Below, piece by piece: positions 43,601 through 56,762 of a DNA stretch of 64,000 nucleotides. The notes beneath the pieces were generated by a model, which was not told the DNA's origin, searched no databases, and was given only the letters and a program-made list of their open reading frames with translations. Source of the DNA: Tachypleus tridentatus (taxonomy: Eukaryota; Arthropoda; Merostomata; Xiphosura; Limulidae). Location of the stretch: the NCBI RefSeq assembly GCF_004210375.1, contig NC_134835.1, forward strand, positions 67,052,447 through 67,116,446. Direction: 5' to 3'. The position numbers and the translations under genes were made by a program. Within the stretch, counting starts at the first letter, position 1. Each line of letters starts with the position of its first letter.

Positions 43601-45358
43601 TGAAACTACACAGAAAACAGGAGAGAAAACAGAGAAATACACTATAGTACTGGTGGTATAAATGCATTTGTGTAGTATGACCTATTCAGCAATGTCTTTT
43701 AACATCCTGTATCTAAATACATTTCTATATAGAAAAGTTTGAGAAAAGAAAATGTATATGAACGTATAATATATACTTTGAAATTATAATATGTTTAACT
43801 GAATCTGCACAGAACTGGTCCATTAGACCAGTCCTGTATTAAAGAAGTAATGTTGACTATAATTTCAAATTTACAAAATGTACCTTCATACATTATGGCA
43901 AACTTTTAATCAACAGTAAAAGTCCATTGTACATAAAAACCAGATATGTTGTTTGAAGATATTTCTGTGAAATGACAAAATCAGTTTGACACAAGCTCTT
44001 GCCAGGTTGTAGCACAAGGCAATGTTCATTAAAAAATTGTGTATGCTTTTCATCTTCTTAACTGGTTTAGAAAGCTTTTTGAGTATCTCTGAGATGGGCA
44101 TCCAACTAAACCTTATTGTGTTATTACACTTGAGTTTGCAAAATATCACTAAAAGCTTTAAGAGATTAATTTGGAAAATATGTATTGATTTTTTTTATTA
44201 AATATCATGATTACTGAAGCTGTAAACACACCTTCATAGTTTGAAAAAATCAATACTTTTCTCAGAATTAACATAAAACACAACTTCAGTTACAAATAAC
44301 AATTAAATTCACTATTGCAGACTGACTTGAAAATGGAGATTATATATTTGTTTGGAAATCCTTGAGGTAACATTGGCCCTCAAAATTGGTCAAATTCATC
44401 CTGAAGAAACTGTTAAATACTTGGTAATGACCCTCAAGTTGACTATAAAACAAAAGTATGGTGTTAATTAATGTAACCAGGATAAAGAAATTCATAACAT
44501 AAATTGTTTTAATGTTGTAACTTTACATAGAAATCATAAAAACGTTAAAATTGATACACATGCTCTTTATGAATATTCTCATGTATTAAATTAAAAACTT
44601 TGCAAATTGTCTGCAATGTTAAAAAGCTATGGGAAATTAATTTTAATTAATTCCTTCATTAGTGGTAGTTAAACAATTAGTAAAATGTTTAGAATTTCAA
44701 AAAAAACTTAAGCTATGGAAGAGTGTAATACCAGCAAGTTTCACGTTGATATTGACTTTAATGGTGAAGTTATCATGCTAATAAACTGGTTACAAGTGAA
44801 AACTGTATCTAGAGAAAATGGCTGTTGAAACAAAAATTAATAATTTATATAGAAAAGACAGTGAACGTTCGATTTAGTAGAGATTTAAAAATGTAATTTT
44901 TGAAATATTCAAGATGCTCTTTAAGAGGCAGTGCTTCCTTATGAGAAAAGCTGAAAACAAAATTACTTGGGCTTCTTGTTAACACTATTCCTATTGGCAC
45001 CTTAATTGTTTGATATTTCTTACAACTACCTATATTTAAATCATATTTTATAATAAGTATAAGAAAATATATATTCTTTTCAACCTTTCAAATTTGTCAT
45101 TATTTATAATATGTAACAGGCAACAGTGTTTTGTTTTTTCCTGAGAAACAACCAGTTTTCAAAACAGTGAAGTAACATATCATAACAGTACAGTTAATGT
45201 AATATGAACCGAGTTAATGTTTTATAATTTTATCTTAAACTCTCATTAATATTTTATTTCAGCTCCACTGCTGACCTCTCAAACACCTGATACATGTACT
45301 TCTTTTGCCTTTATAATATTTATTTAAATTTACTTAATTGAAGTTATTTTGTTAGTAG

Positions 45359-45544
45359 GACACTGAACAACGTTCCATAATTCACATTCAAAATTATCTC
45401 CTTGTACAGCTAGATGGTCCACTTTTGATATCAGTAAAAAGAGATCAAGGTTCTCATCACTTTTCCTCTGACAACTGTGACAACTTGTTGAGGCCATCAT
45501 ATTACACACAAAAACCTTTTAACCAGTTAAAAAAATCTACATAA
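45359..45544 (+). CDS. Candidate terminal exon of unknown gene, copy 2
   Basis: Counterpart of 31,981-32,166 with the same length, the same stop and an acceptor tgttagtag. Evidence and doubts are as for copy 1. Confidence 0.2.
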   Translation, partial: DTEQRSIIHIQNYLLVQLDGPLLISVKRDQGSHHFSSDNCDNLLRPSYYTQKPFNQLKKST

Positions 45545-45792
45545 AAGAAACAGAATTGTGCCAGATACCTTTTTTGTAAAGGGGGTGTGACTTTGATAAC
45601 GTTTCATTCCTCTGTAAGTTGTGCTTTTTTCGTACAAAGTTGAATTAATTTGTAGAAAGGATAATTTGCAGTTAAGATATTCAAATAATTTTAAAAAATT
45701 GCAAACGAGTTTTGAATTTTTTAATGTACTTTTTATATAAATTATAAATATGTATAATCTATAGGAAATAGTGAGCTTTTGCACTCTAGAGG

Positions 45793-46034
45793 CAGGGATG
45801 TATCCCCCAACTGGCCATACCAACATTGTGTACGATTACTTGTAACTTGATATTTTAGAATAAAATCAATAAATGAGAGTTCATAGTCATATATGTTTCT
45901 TTTCTTTGTTTCTAAATTAATTCCATGAAATTTACATTGCAGTAACAAAGAAAAGTTTACTTGGGGTCGGATTTAAGTCATTGTTACTTAGTCGATCATA
46001 CCCCCTCACCAAAAAAATCCTGTATCCACCCCTG
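45793..46034. mobile_element. hAT-type MITE, copy 2 with damaged left end
   Basis: The same insertion as at 32,415, carried by the duplication, with tctagagg at 45,785-45,792 and 46,035-46,042. The left end lost 16 bp between two ggatg repeats, removing most of the terminal inverted repeat and half of the internal palindrome. This copy should no longer be mobilisable. Confidence 0.92.
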
Positions 46035-49000
46035 TCTAGAGGACAAAAGAATTGGCACAGAGTTTAATTCCAAAGACACTGCTGGTTTTCAGAAGACAGA
46101 ACAATCTATTCTGTTCACTCCTTCAAGCATGGCTGCAGGGTGTGAGGTATACAGAATAATATATAATATATTTAGTATTAATATCATTAAACAGTAGTTC
46201 AGGTGTGATGGACCTGCCTTTATTACTTTCAAAGGAAATAAGTCTACCTATGACAAGTTATCCAGCTAGCATTATATAGGGAATTTTTGAGCATCACCTA
46301 CTGATTGTTTTAATCATACCTCAGTTATGAAGTTGGTTTATAGATGCATTAATTGAGTGCACTTAGCATATTACATCTAACTGTGTACATATATACATAT
46401 GTCTACACACACACACACTAGACATTTGCTTGGCTGTCTGTTATGGTTTATATATTCTTCACAGTAAATATATACATATATGTCAAAATGAATCTTTTAA
46501 AGTGTACATTAAAGAAAAATTATTCATTTCGTGAAATTTCTAAAATTTTCAATGGATATCACAACAATCTGCCATACTTTTTAGAGTGAATGTGAGAAAC
46601 AAAAACTTATTAAGAACAAAACTCTTTCTTTTTGTGAGGGAATTTCCTGATAAAACTTCCTCTTGTCACTGATTTAAAATATATATTTTAAAGCTAAGCA
46701 CATGAACAGAAAAACAAAGAATATGTCTCTTTTATCACTTACAGGAATGACAAATGTCCAAAAGTGCTCAGTAAAATGAAAAGGAATGGTATCATACAGC
46801 TAAAAAAAATCTGGGCAGCTACTAAGTATTCTGTGGTTCTGGATGCACCAATTTCATGAAAAAAACACAATTGTGTTGTCAACATTGCATTACAATCAGT
46901 CACCTTTGCATAAAAACAAATGCAATGGAATTTTTCTATATTAAAATAACACATGGAATGACAAGAGATGGTTGCAAACAACCCACTAGACAATCATATG
47001 GTATATAAGCTGTCATCTAAGGGAGTATATTGGTTTCAAATTTTATATTTACTCATCATTATGTTTGAAAAATTACTATTGAGTTGTTTCAGTGGAGATC
47101 TGTTTGTATTACATACTGTGGAGCACTACAACAGGTAAACAAATGTAATAAATATAATTTCGTTCTTTACTTCACAATATCTTTTACGTTTTTTATCAAT
47201 AATTTTATTTGTGCCTTAAGCACCCTAATGCTTCCTTGAATTACCATCTCGTGTTCTGATGGCCTGAGTCTGGTTACTGATATTATATCTCGTTTCTTTA
47301 CTAAAGCAGAAATTTTGAAATAAATGTAAGGTTATTGGAATCATTCTCTTCTTAGCAAATTTTTCATCTAGTTGTAGTTTGCTGTATTTGGAAAGGTTGT
47401 ATTTTTTCAAGTTTGTCTGAGTTGTCTAAATTTGACAAGTCCAGTTGCTTAGTGATAATGTATCAGTTCCTGTAAAAATATTTGTAAATGAAGTCTTTTG
47501 TTTAGGTCAACTCTTCCATTATTACCATTGAAGAGGAGGAGGATTTCTTCCAGTAACATTTACAGTATCATGTTGTTCCATTGCTAATGTGAGATATTTT
47601 TATTTTATGAAGCAACTCCAAGTGTTTTACAGCTTGAAGATTTTCAGTGAGAATTCTCAAACCTTTTGAAAAATGTACTTTTATTTCTATTAGAAAATAT
47701 TTTTCAAAGTAAAATTTCAAAACTCAGACAAAGAATGTATTTCATACCATTCTCTAACAGTGAGGCTCACACATATTGCATCATATTGAATATTTTTGTG
47801 TTTATGATCCCAAACGTTGTAAATAATGAGATACAAAACTGAGTAAATTCTTCTATTTTCTGTTTAAAACACAAAGGGATCCCTGTTGTAATTAATGAAA
47901 TAGACAGCAATATTGATAGTATTTTTGTTTAAATTGTTTTGTGTGTGACTCGAATGCTATTGTGGATATTTTGATCAGTAATATTATTGACCCATAAGCA
48001 ATGTAGCACCTCAGTAATTTTAATTCACAATAGCCATTGATTTAGATGTAGGTGAGTTCATAGTCAATTCAAGATACATATTATTTTTATAAAGTTGTAT
48101 TTTTTAAAGAAATAATAGAACAGGAAGTTTAAGATCATATGCTATCTTTTTCTAGTTGCTTGTAATTTTTGGGTATTTTGTAGTTAAACGATCCATTTTA
48201 TTCACATTGAAAAGAGTCTGTTGAAACCACCAAATGTGTTATGGGCCTCTCTGGTGAAGTGTGAAAACAATAACTAATTCAAATTTGATAACTTTGGTAG
48301 ACCAACATCAAATCTATAAACAATTGGATTTAACAAGCAACATAGCAGTTCTAGAGAGTTTGAGAGTTGTATGAAATTACTTTTTAAAATTTGAATTTCC
48401 TCTATTTTTCTTGGAGTGTTAAGTCACAACCATTATCAAGTAAGTACTCTTAAATAATGAACATGAAAACTAGGGTTTCTTAAATCTCTATCTCCATGCA
48501 TGATGATATAATATGAAAGTAATTTATCAAAAATGGCTTAAGTTATTCAGCAAGTCAATCAGGTGTAAAAATAATAGAGGTATCTGTGGTCAATCTTGTG
48601 AATATATACATTCATTTCTAAAGTAAAACTTCTGTAGTTCAAAACTGAGCACATAGATACTGTTCTTCCAGAATGTCTAGTACAGAAACCTCTTAAAAGG
48701 ATTTGCTAGAAGGTTGTAAATAAAGATATTAATGTACTCTGCTATAGGGTGGTTTAATTGTGCATTACGTTTGTAGAAAATGCATTCACATTACATACAT
48801 TAATTTATATTTAACTTCTGCCATAGTATGTGCCGTAGTTGTCTTAAATTTTGTCAATAGTAGATTACAAGCAATGGAAAACTAATAAAAATATTTATGA
48901 GTCTACCTGTTATTGTAGAAAGAAAGTAACACAACTCATTGGGAAGACATCAAGTCCAGCTGAAGTTTTATGTTTCAAATACCCAAGTTTAGAACATAAA

Positions 49001-49890
49001 CTAAGCCACACCAGCTAAAGACATTCTTTTAAAATGCCCTTATGTTTTGGTTGCGCCAATTGGTTATAGTAATTATTTTTAAATTTTAAGTATTTGAAAA
49101 AAATTGTAACTTGATCCCAAAGTCAAAATCTATTATATTAATGAAATTATTATTATATATACTGCTCCATATTATAATTGTCAGATTCTTATACTTGAGA
49201 AATAAGTAAAACTTTAACAACAAGAATTTTCGAATATCATTGTGCTCATGTGTTGGTACAATTTACAAATGTGCCCTTGTGGAATGTTACAAATAACGAT
49301 TATATAATTACTTGCAATAACTTAAGAATGGTAAGTCAACCTTCAAATTATTTCAGAGAGACTTCTTAGACAGTTGATATGTTTTAAAACTGCTTTAAGG
49401 AGTATTATTTTTGGCTCTTCTGCTTGTACTGTTTTTTTTGCCAACTCTATAAGAATCTCATTTTAAATAAGCTTTACTTCAGTTATTGTTTTCTAACGAT
49501 ATCTACTTGCTTATATGTTATACATTTTGGATGTGAGCTTGTAAATGTTAATGAACAAAATATTTGTATCTGCATCCAAGTTATCTCACAACTCACTTTT
49601 ATCAAAGTGCAGAGTAGTTCATTTCCACAAATATTTATTAATTACTTAGTTTTATTTTATGTAATACACCTATTGTTTTACAGCTCTGTATAAACACGTT
49701 AAATATTTATGTTGACTGCAAAGAAATGGCTTTTTTTCTGATAGTACTTTTGAAAATAGAGCAATTAAAAAATGATAAATATATTTAGTAGTTTTTGTTC
49801 TGATTTCCAGTGTGAAAAAGCAGATATTGGTGGCCAAGTTGCTTCTTCCTCCTCAAAACACATTGAAGAAAAGTGTGATGAAAGTATATA

Positions 49891-51496
49891 CACTGCTGAC
49901 CAAAATCTAAACGCCAATGAACACAATGAAAAAATATGTATTTTGCGTTGTTAGACTCAACGACTAATTTGAGTAGAGCTTCGAAAGATGAAAATGAGAA
50001 AAGGGAAACTAAAAATAAAAAAAAACGTTTTAGCATTTTAATACGGAAAATTAATAATTTTAATAAGGAAAATGTGAACACTATGGAATTAGCCTAAATA
50101 CTAGCTGGTCAAAAGTTTAAGACCATACAAAAAAGAAGTTCTAAACAGGGTAGGAAATGCCCAAAAAGAGATCTCAGTAGTGAGTTGCACGGCCGTCACG
50201 GCCGAATAACTGAAACATTTACTTTGGCATGGTCGATTTAAGCTTTGCAGAAGGCTGGCTGGAATGTTATTCCAAGTGGTGAAGATGGCTTCACGAAGAT
50301 CATGCACTGTTTGGAATTGACGTCCATTTCTATAGACTTTCCTTGCCATCCACCCCCAAACATTTTCAATGGGGTTAAGTTTGGGGGAATACGCTGAATG
50401 GTCCAAAAGAATCACGTTATTCGCCATGAAAAAGTCCTTTGTCCTGCAGGCATTGTGGATTGCAGCATTGTCCTGCTAATAGATCCAGTCATTTTCACAT
50501 CATCGAGGGCCTTCAGTCAGTAAGAATTCTCTCTTCAACATGCCAATGTAGCCAGCTGCTTTTTGACGTCCCTGTATAACCTGAAGCTCTATTGTTCCAT
50601 GGAAGGAGAAAGCACTCCAAATCATGATGAAACCTTCTCCACTGTGTTGTGTAGAAAATGTCTCTGGTGGGATATTCTTATCGGGCCAGTAACGTTGGAA
50701 GCCATCTGGACCATCCAAGTTGAATTTTTCTCATCAGAGAACAAATTCTTTTTCCACTTTTCTACATCCTATGTTTGGTGCTTCTCAGCAAAGTTTAACC
50801 AAGCTGTTTCGTGGTGTGGAAGGAGGCGTGTCCTTTGAAGACGTTTATGGTTTTTAAAGCCTTTCTCTCGGAGATGCCGTCTTATTGTTCTTGAGCTGCA
50901 TTCTGCGTCCGTAAGGACCTTAATTTGGTTCGACGATCGGCTGGTGTCTTGCCGGACAACCCATCAAATCTTCCTGCTCAACGCCGGCGAAATTTTCTTG
51001 GGCCGACCACTTGAAATTCTCGTTCCGTATCCCTCAGGGTCTTTTAAGAAACTTGCAACAGCAGTTTTGCTACGCCCAATCTTACCAGCAATGGCACGTT
51101 GAAAGAGACCTTGCTTTTGCAGCTCGACAATTTTGCCACGTTCAAACTCTGTCAACTTTTTAGCCTTTGCTATGTTTTTACCCAATGTAACACAAGATGT
51201 CAGTGGGATGTGTTGACAATGCTAATGCTTGAACACAAATGACTACATTTCGTTACGTGTTTACCGATTAACGCTTCGTTTCAGTATGGTCTTTTAACTT
51301 TTGACCAGCTAGTATTTAGGCTAATTCCATAGTGTTCACATTTTCACTATTAAATGCTAAAAAGTTGTTTATTTTTATTTTACCTTTTCTTATTGTCATC
51401 TTTCGAAGATCTACTCAAATAAGTGGTCGAGTCTAACAACGCAAAATGCATATTTTTTATTTTTGCTCATTGGCCTTAAGATTTTGACCAGCATTG
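49891..51496 (-). mobile_element. Tc1-type DNA transposon, copy 2 (carried by the duplication)
   Basis: Same length (1,606 bp) and the same TA-flanked ends as 36,534-38,139, at the same place in the duplicated unit. The insertion is therefore older than the duplication, not a second transposition. Confidence 0.92.
50137..51185 (-). pseudogene. Tc1-family transposase (DD34E), broken, copy 2
   Basis: The same domain order and the same main lesions as copy 1 (stop after GRPKKISPALSRKI near 50,964, A-run frameshift near 50,727, stop after LLTEGPR near 50,500), so the gene was dead before duplication. Differences include IGRSKTAV for IGCSKTAV in the helix-turn-helix and IWSAFSF for IWGAFSF. The arginine is the residue usual in related transposases, so copy 1 probably carries the later change. 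Confidence 0.9.
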
Positions 51497-52445
51497 TATG
51501 CTACTTTATTTTAGCAGTTTCTATGTATAAACTTAATTTCTTAAGAAACGAAAAGAGAGAAACGAGTAAACCTTGTTGCTTACACATTTAATGAACTACT
51601 TGTAAAGCATAATTAAAATATATTATCTTACCAAGTTCCGTACTGTTTCTCCTGTTCTTTTGTGTGTTTTTTTCAATATTTAGCTTGATAAGTTCTTTCA
51701 GTGTACTTCTTTCCATTAGCAATGTATGTTGTCATATAATCTTACTTTTCATAGTATTTTCTCGTACTTGGTTATCTTTGTTGTGTAGGTGGGTCACACA
51801 ATACATTTTGTGCTCAAATATTCTCATAAGTGCACAGTGTAAGGAAGAGAGAAGAATGTTACAAAAGAAATAAATGTCACTTCAAATTCAATTTTAATTC
51901 TAAAATAATAATTTCAAATATTATATCTTACGTATGCTACAATCCAAATGTATATATGTAAAGTTGTGTAGAACTGAAGGAGAGTGCCTGTCACTGAGGG
52001 AATAGTAGAGAGAGTGACAACCACGATGTTGAGAACAAGTTCCACAAGTATCATGGCACTGTGGTATTGTGGTCAGGATGTGAAAGTGTGGTATGCAAGC
52101 TCTCCATTCATTTTTAGCTTTGTTATTTTAATGTGAACTTTTTTTTCAACAGTTTTAACGTAACACATGGTCAAGAAAGTTGTATAGCTGTTTGCTTTAG
52201 CTATCTCTGTTCTTTGTCATTCTGTGGGGATTATTTATGGTCTGCCACTGGTGGATATAGCTGTAAAGCTGCATTTTGAGTGAGAAAGTTGACAGCTGTG
52301 TCCACTAACTGTAAGTCAAGTAATATCTCTTGAGGTTATAGCCTCTCTTATATTTGAATGGGAATAGTGGGTGGTAGCCATGTGGGAAGTGCAAGTTGCA
52401 CTAGGGAATAAAGCAACAAGGAACTACTTGTAAAGCTTAATTAAA

Positions 52446-52549
52446 ATGCCACCTAGTGGCACAGCAGTATGATACCCATGGTGGTCAGACCACAGATAGC
52501 CCATTGTGTAGCTTTACACCTAATTCCAAACAATCAAACAAAACAAACA
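52446..52549 (+). mobile_element. SINE family B, internally deleted, copy 2
   Basis: The same insertion as 39,087, with a longer simple tail (aacaatcaaacaaaacaaac) than copy 1, a length change typical of simple tails. Confidence 0.7.
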
Positions 52550-54009
52550 TATTTAAAGTAAAGTATCTTCCTTTAGTAGTATAATAATAAATACCTTACA
52601 GCTCTGTGTAAACACATGTTAAAGATTTCTGTCAATGCTCAAAATTACAGTTAGTGGCATAGCTTTGTTTTGTGTATTTTGAATAAAGATTGTTTCATTA
52701 TGTATTATACATTGTGTCCAGCTCGTTTATTTCTTAGCATATGCTCAATTAGTTTTAACATAACTTGTTTCTACTTTGCAGTATATATTGCCAAACCTCC
52801 TGTTATGTATTGGACTTACCTGATTTAATCTCTCAGGAAATTAGTTTAAAAAAAAACTTAGAGGCAGTGAAGAGATCCTATGCAGACATATCATAGTAGT
52901 TGGGCTTAAGACATGAGTGTACTATATGAGAACGAATGCTATTACTGATGAAGTGTGACATGGCTTTGGTCAAGTGACCTAGACTGAAAACAAGAGTGAT
53001 AAGTTTTATAATTTATCCTTGCTTTGTTTTCAAACTAAATGTAATAATGTATTGCCATTTGAGATTGTATTGAAAATGTGCAAGTTTTGAAATATGCCTT
53101 TTAAGGGAACAAAACTAAAGAAAAGGAGAAACTCTTATATTGATATCATTGAAAATTCTTTGTCCCAGTGAAGAGAGCATTACTGCAAGAATAGAGATTT
53201 AGAAACAGTAATGCTGAATATGCAAAACAAGCCTTAGCCATTAATCCAACCAAAGAGGAGGTTGTCATCCTGACTAAATGGAAGAAAAACTATAACAAAA
53301 CTATGAAATTTTAAGAATAGCTTTAAGAAAAGATACAAAAAAGAACATTCATTCTTAAGACTTAGTACCTAAAACCTATGAAACAAGTGTAAAAACTTTT
53401 CAAGTACAAAAATGTAGGAAGTAGTGATAAGATCCCCAAATAGTAAGGAAACAAGTTAGGAATGGCTGGGTTAAGATTTCAAAACTTTGTGGTTTTGGAC
53501 ACAGTGCAACTTCATTTGACCATTCATATCATGTATTTTACTTTAAACTGTTAATTAATTATATACTTTAATCATATTTTATCAACAAATTTTTAAAAAA
53601 TCAGCAGTTTTGACACTATTCTTTTGGTCCAACCCTTTACTAGTTAGATAACTATAATGTATCCCATAACCAGAGTATCACTATTGGAGCTTCTTGTCTC
53701 ACTTCTGAAATCAAACAACCCCATATGATGTTATGCATTTCATTAGGGTTACATAATTTGATTGTGTACATGGCTCTGTACTTCGTTTCTGAAACAAAGT
53801 TTACAACATAGAAACTTAGGTATATACACCTTTCATTTAGTTTGAAAATTTACTTAATTACCTAAAACACACTAAGTAGGAGTGGTAAGAATGATGGCTA
53901 CATCCTCTTTGAGGTTGCATTATGTTAAAAGCTACCAAGTGTTGTAATGTTATCCCATCCATTCCTATCTAGTTTTCTAATTTTTTATTTAAATTGTTTT
54001 AAAGTTGTA

Positions 54010-55935
54010 AAATTTATGTTTAATCTTTAGGCACGACAGGTATTGAAACACAGATTCCAGCATTGTAAGGCCACAGATATACTGCTGTGCTAGTGGGAGG
54101 GGAGGAGGCTCTTTATCTTCTAACTCTTAAGTCATGTGATTTACTTAAATAGCAAGGGTGTTTTGCATCAACCAGAATTTTCTCTGGAGGATTTAACTAT
54201 TGGAAAAATGTTCAGCATGGAGTTTCTGAACACAAAGTGGTACTGTGCCTAGATATGCCATGTTTTCTTGTATTATTTTTGAACCCACAGTAGTTAAATT
54301 TCGACATGAGAGAAAAGGCTGATGTGTTCAGCAGTGAATTATTACTAAAATTTCTTATGGGAAAAGGATTGCATTTCATAGTTAAAATGAAATATTTGAT
54401 TCATTTTACAGTGGCACTATTTCAGCATTATAGAAGTAATTGCAGAATTTGTCTCTTTTACTGCTTAGTATATAACCAAATTTGAAAATGCAGGCAAAGA
54501 GATTACTTTGTATTTGTTATCCACAATGTGCAATGAATTCAGCTGATTGTGGGACAAAAGGTTTTGTCTTAAAGGTAAAGGTAACAAATTAATTTCAGTT
54601 ACTGTGGGCTCTACGCCTGTTGTCTGATGTCATGTGTATAGATCACATAACATTAAATATTACCATACAAGCAAACCCATTGAAATATTTTTTATCAAAT
54701 TTATACTATTATATGGTTGCATAACTGAAAACTCTGCATTTCTGATTGATGTGGACCAAGTTATAACTGTAAAATATGTTGATCTGTAACTTCAGATAAA
54801 AGAAGTTAACCCAGTATCTGAATTTTTGTCCACTTTTTTAAACTTGTTAAAACTTATACTACATAATTTTGTATTAGTACTATATCAATGTTTTTATATT
54901 TCTACAAGCACTTTTCAACTTCAACATATCATTAGGAAATTCCTGATAAATATCTCAAGAGCAAAATCTTCAACTGAAATCACCTATTCTAGCACCAGAA
55001 GAAGATTTGTAGGAGCAGATAGCATTAGTACTGTTCATATCAAGCGTGCTGACATTAAACAATCATTTCACAGAACTGTTACTAAAAAGTCAAAATCATG
55101 ATATAAGGGATGAAGGGTCAATTGTGGCTTCAATAATAGAACAACAGGAAATTGTAATTATGACATGTGTTTGGGATACTTTTTAACTAATTTTGGTATA
55201 ATAAATATTTAATTTGAAAAGGCTGAAATAGAAATGAATACTGCTGTTTCATTTTACAAATCACTAACCACGGAATAGAAAAGAAGTAGGATATAATCTT
55301 GATTATTATAAATGTATGACAGTAGAGCTTTTTAACATACACACAATGAAGCATAGAGTCAAAGAGTTAGTTGGAGAGAAATATTATTTTATGACATCAA
55401 AAATGTAAAAACTAACTAGCTAGCTGAGGATATGTTTCAGCCTGAAATATTTTGTGCTCTGATGGATTAACTTTACATGGTTCTTATACACCATCAAGTT
55501 TGTGACACCCTTCACACAAAATCTGGATATTTAACAAAATTTTCAGGTATGTCCAAAACTAACATTCTAGAAGCATTTTAAATTTTGTGTGTTTTAAATT
55601 ATTATGTAGAAAGTGTTTTTCCAATTGGATTCCTTCAGTTCTGTCAGTTTGTATATGTCAAACAAGAACAGAACAAGTCTACTATAAACTTCTATAAATA
55701 TCAACCGCCAAGGAATTGAAGAAACTTTTCCAAATGTTAAAATTGCATTGTTATATTTAACATCACCTGATGCAAACTGCAAAGATGAAAGTTTCTTTTT
55801 TACGATAAAGCTTATTTCTTTTTTACAATAAAGCTTATACAAAATGGGCCAAGGGTAACTGAACTTTACATGACTCACAGTTTACACTTCCAAGACATTA
55901 TAGATCAATTTGCTGAGCAGAAATATTAAAATGTT
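54010..55935 (+). pseudogene. hAT-family transposase relic (ZMYM1-like)
   Basis: The plus strand, in changing frames, gives the C-terminal dimerisation region of hAT transposases: FPNVKIALLYLTSPDANCKD at 55,727-55,786 (pattern 'FPNL-IAL-ILL--PVTNCEAERSFSKLK'), then TIKLI repeats and, at 55,885-55,926, HFQDIIDQFAEQKY (pattern 'DF-DIIDDFA--K'). These final motifs are typical of the zinc-finger MYM-type 1-like transposases. Upstream, 54,826-55,101 is an open stretch with KSSTEITYSSTRRR that fits the region before the dimerisation domain. A GFNYWKN-HGVSEHK-like stretch near 54,190-54,240 resembles the N-terminal TTF-type zinc-finger area. Stops and frameshifts abound and no TIRs were found, so it is an old relic. 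Confidence 0.68.
55790..55836 (+). repeat. Short tandem repeat inside the hAT relic
   Basis: tttcttttttac(g/a)ataaagctta occurs twice in tandem. It duplicates the codons for the TIKLI-like stretch, a small slippage event in dead coding sequence. Confidence 0.8.
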
Positions 55936-56460
55936 TCAATTCACTAACAGCTGTAGAACTTAAACATATTGTTGGCATGTATTTATTGTTTGATGTAATT
56001 CTGGAAAATGCACTCATAAAATGTGTACTTTATTTATACATACATTTGTTTTTTGTTTTTTTTACTTTAACACAAAATTTTATTTTTCTCAGCCATGATT
56101 TGAATTCAGGTCTTCAGCTTGAAAGGTGTGCAAGCTAATCATTGAGTGAGAAGAAAACTATTTATAAATTTCAAAATTAGTAATTGCATTGAAAGGAACC
56201 ACAATGATATTTAGCCTCTTGGTTCCATGCATTCTTTTTCAACTTTCCGGATAGTTGTTACTTCTTTAGTGTACCAATTGACGTATACTTGTTTGTTCTG
56301 TAATAGGAGAAATTGTTTTGGCAACAGACAACTCCTTACTAACCAAAGCTGTTAATATGTGTATTTTTAAGCACTTGGTTGTACGCTGCCAATCCCAAAC
56401 TTACATAACTTACATCAGATATTTCTTCAATATGCTTCACTAGTGTGAATTGTTTAGGTA
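55936..56460. other. Non-coding, nothing recognised
   Basis: No terminal inverted repeat for the hAT relic was found here. The stretch ends at the Ty3 target site agacc. Confidence 0.5.
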
Positions 56461-56465
56461 AGACC
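56461..56465. repeat. 5-bp target-site duplication of the Ty3 element (left)
   Basis: agacc is repeated at 61,653-61,657 on the other side of the element, as expected for Ty3/gypsy integrases. Confidence 0.93.
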
Positions 56466-56612
56466 TGTTATGCATGTGACATTATTAGCCAATCAGCACT
56501 TACTATTTTGTATGTGCGAGGCTGTTCTAAATAAAGTACAGGAAGCTGCGGCACGTCTGAATTTTGTTGTTACTCGATTACAAGTGTTTTATGAGAACCT
56601 AAAGACATAACA
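56466..56612 (+). repeat. 5' LTR, 147 bp
   Basis: It starts tgttatgcatg and ends agacataaca. It includes an aataaa polyadenylation-type signal at about 56,531. There is no obvious TATA box. Its partner is 61,506-61,652. Confidence 0.95.
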
Positions 56613-56628
56613 TGGTTGTCAGAAGTGG
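56613..56628 (+). promoter_or_regulatory. Primer-binding site
   Basis: tggttgtcagaagtgg immediately follows the 5' LTR. It starts with TGG, the complement of a tRNA CCA end, and resembles with one extra T the leucine-tRNA type site tggtgtcagaagtgg. The tRNA identity is inference. Confidence 0.7.
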
Positions 56629-56762
56629 AAGTTTTATTTAAATTGTGCCTTAGAAGCGACACACAGTCAAGATAAATACAAACTTTACGTTCACAAACTG
56701 TAAATTGACTTAATCGTACGAGATACGATTCTCGCGGAAACACACGTGTTCTACCCAGAAAA

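Larger units (their letters stand above)
40601..53976 (+). repeat. Tandem segmental duplication, copy 2
   Basis: This is the second copy of the 27,197-40,600 unit and ends near 53,970-53,976, where 'cctatctagtttt' runs on into unique sequence (copy 1 has 'cctatcttgtttt' before the junction). It has its own small insertions, for example about 7-10 bp at 52,397 and about 13 bp at 52,531 in the SINE tail. A true recent tandem duplication and an unmerged second haplotype both give this pattern. Confidence 0.95.

Noticed and set aside
54036..54092. Acceptor-like site followed by ARQVLKHRFQHCKATDILLC and a stop
   Set aside because: It could be read as a terminal exon, but it sits at the start of the hAT relic and has no supporting partner exon or conservation.
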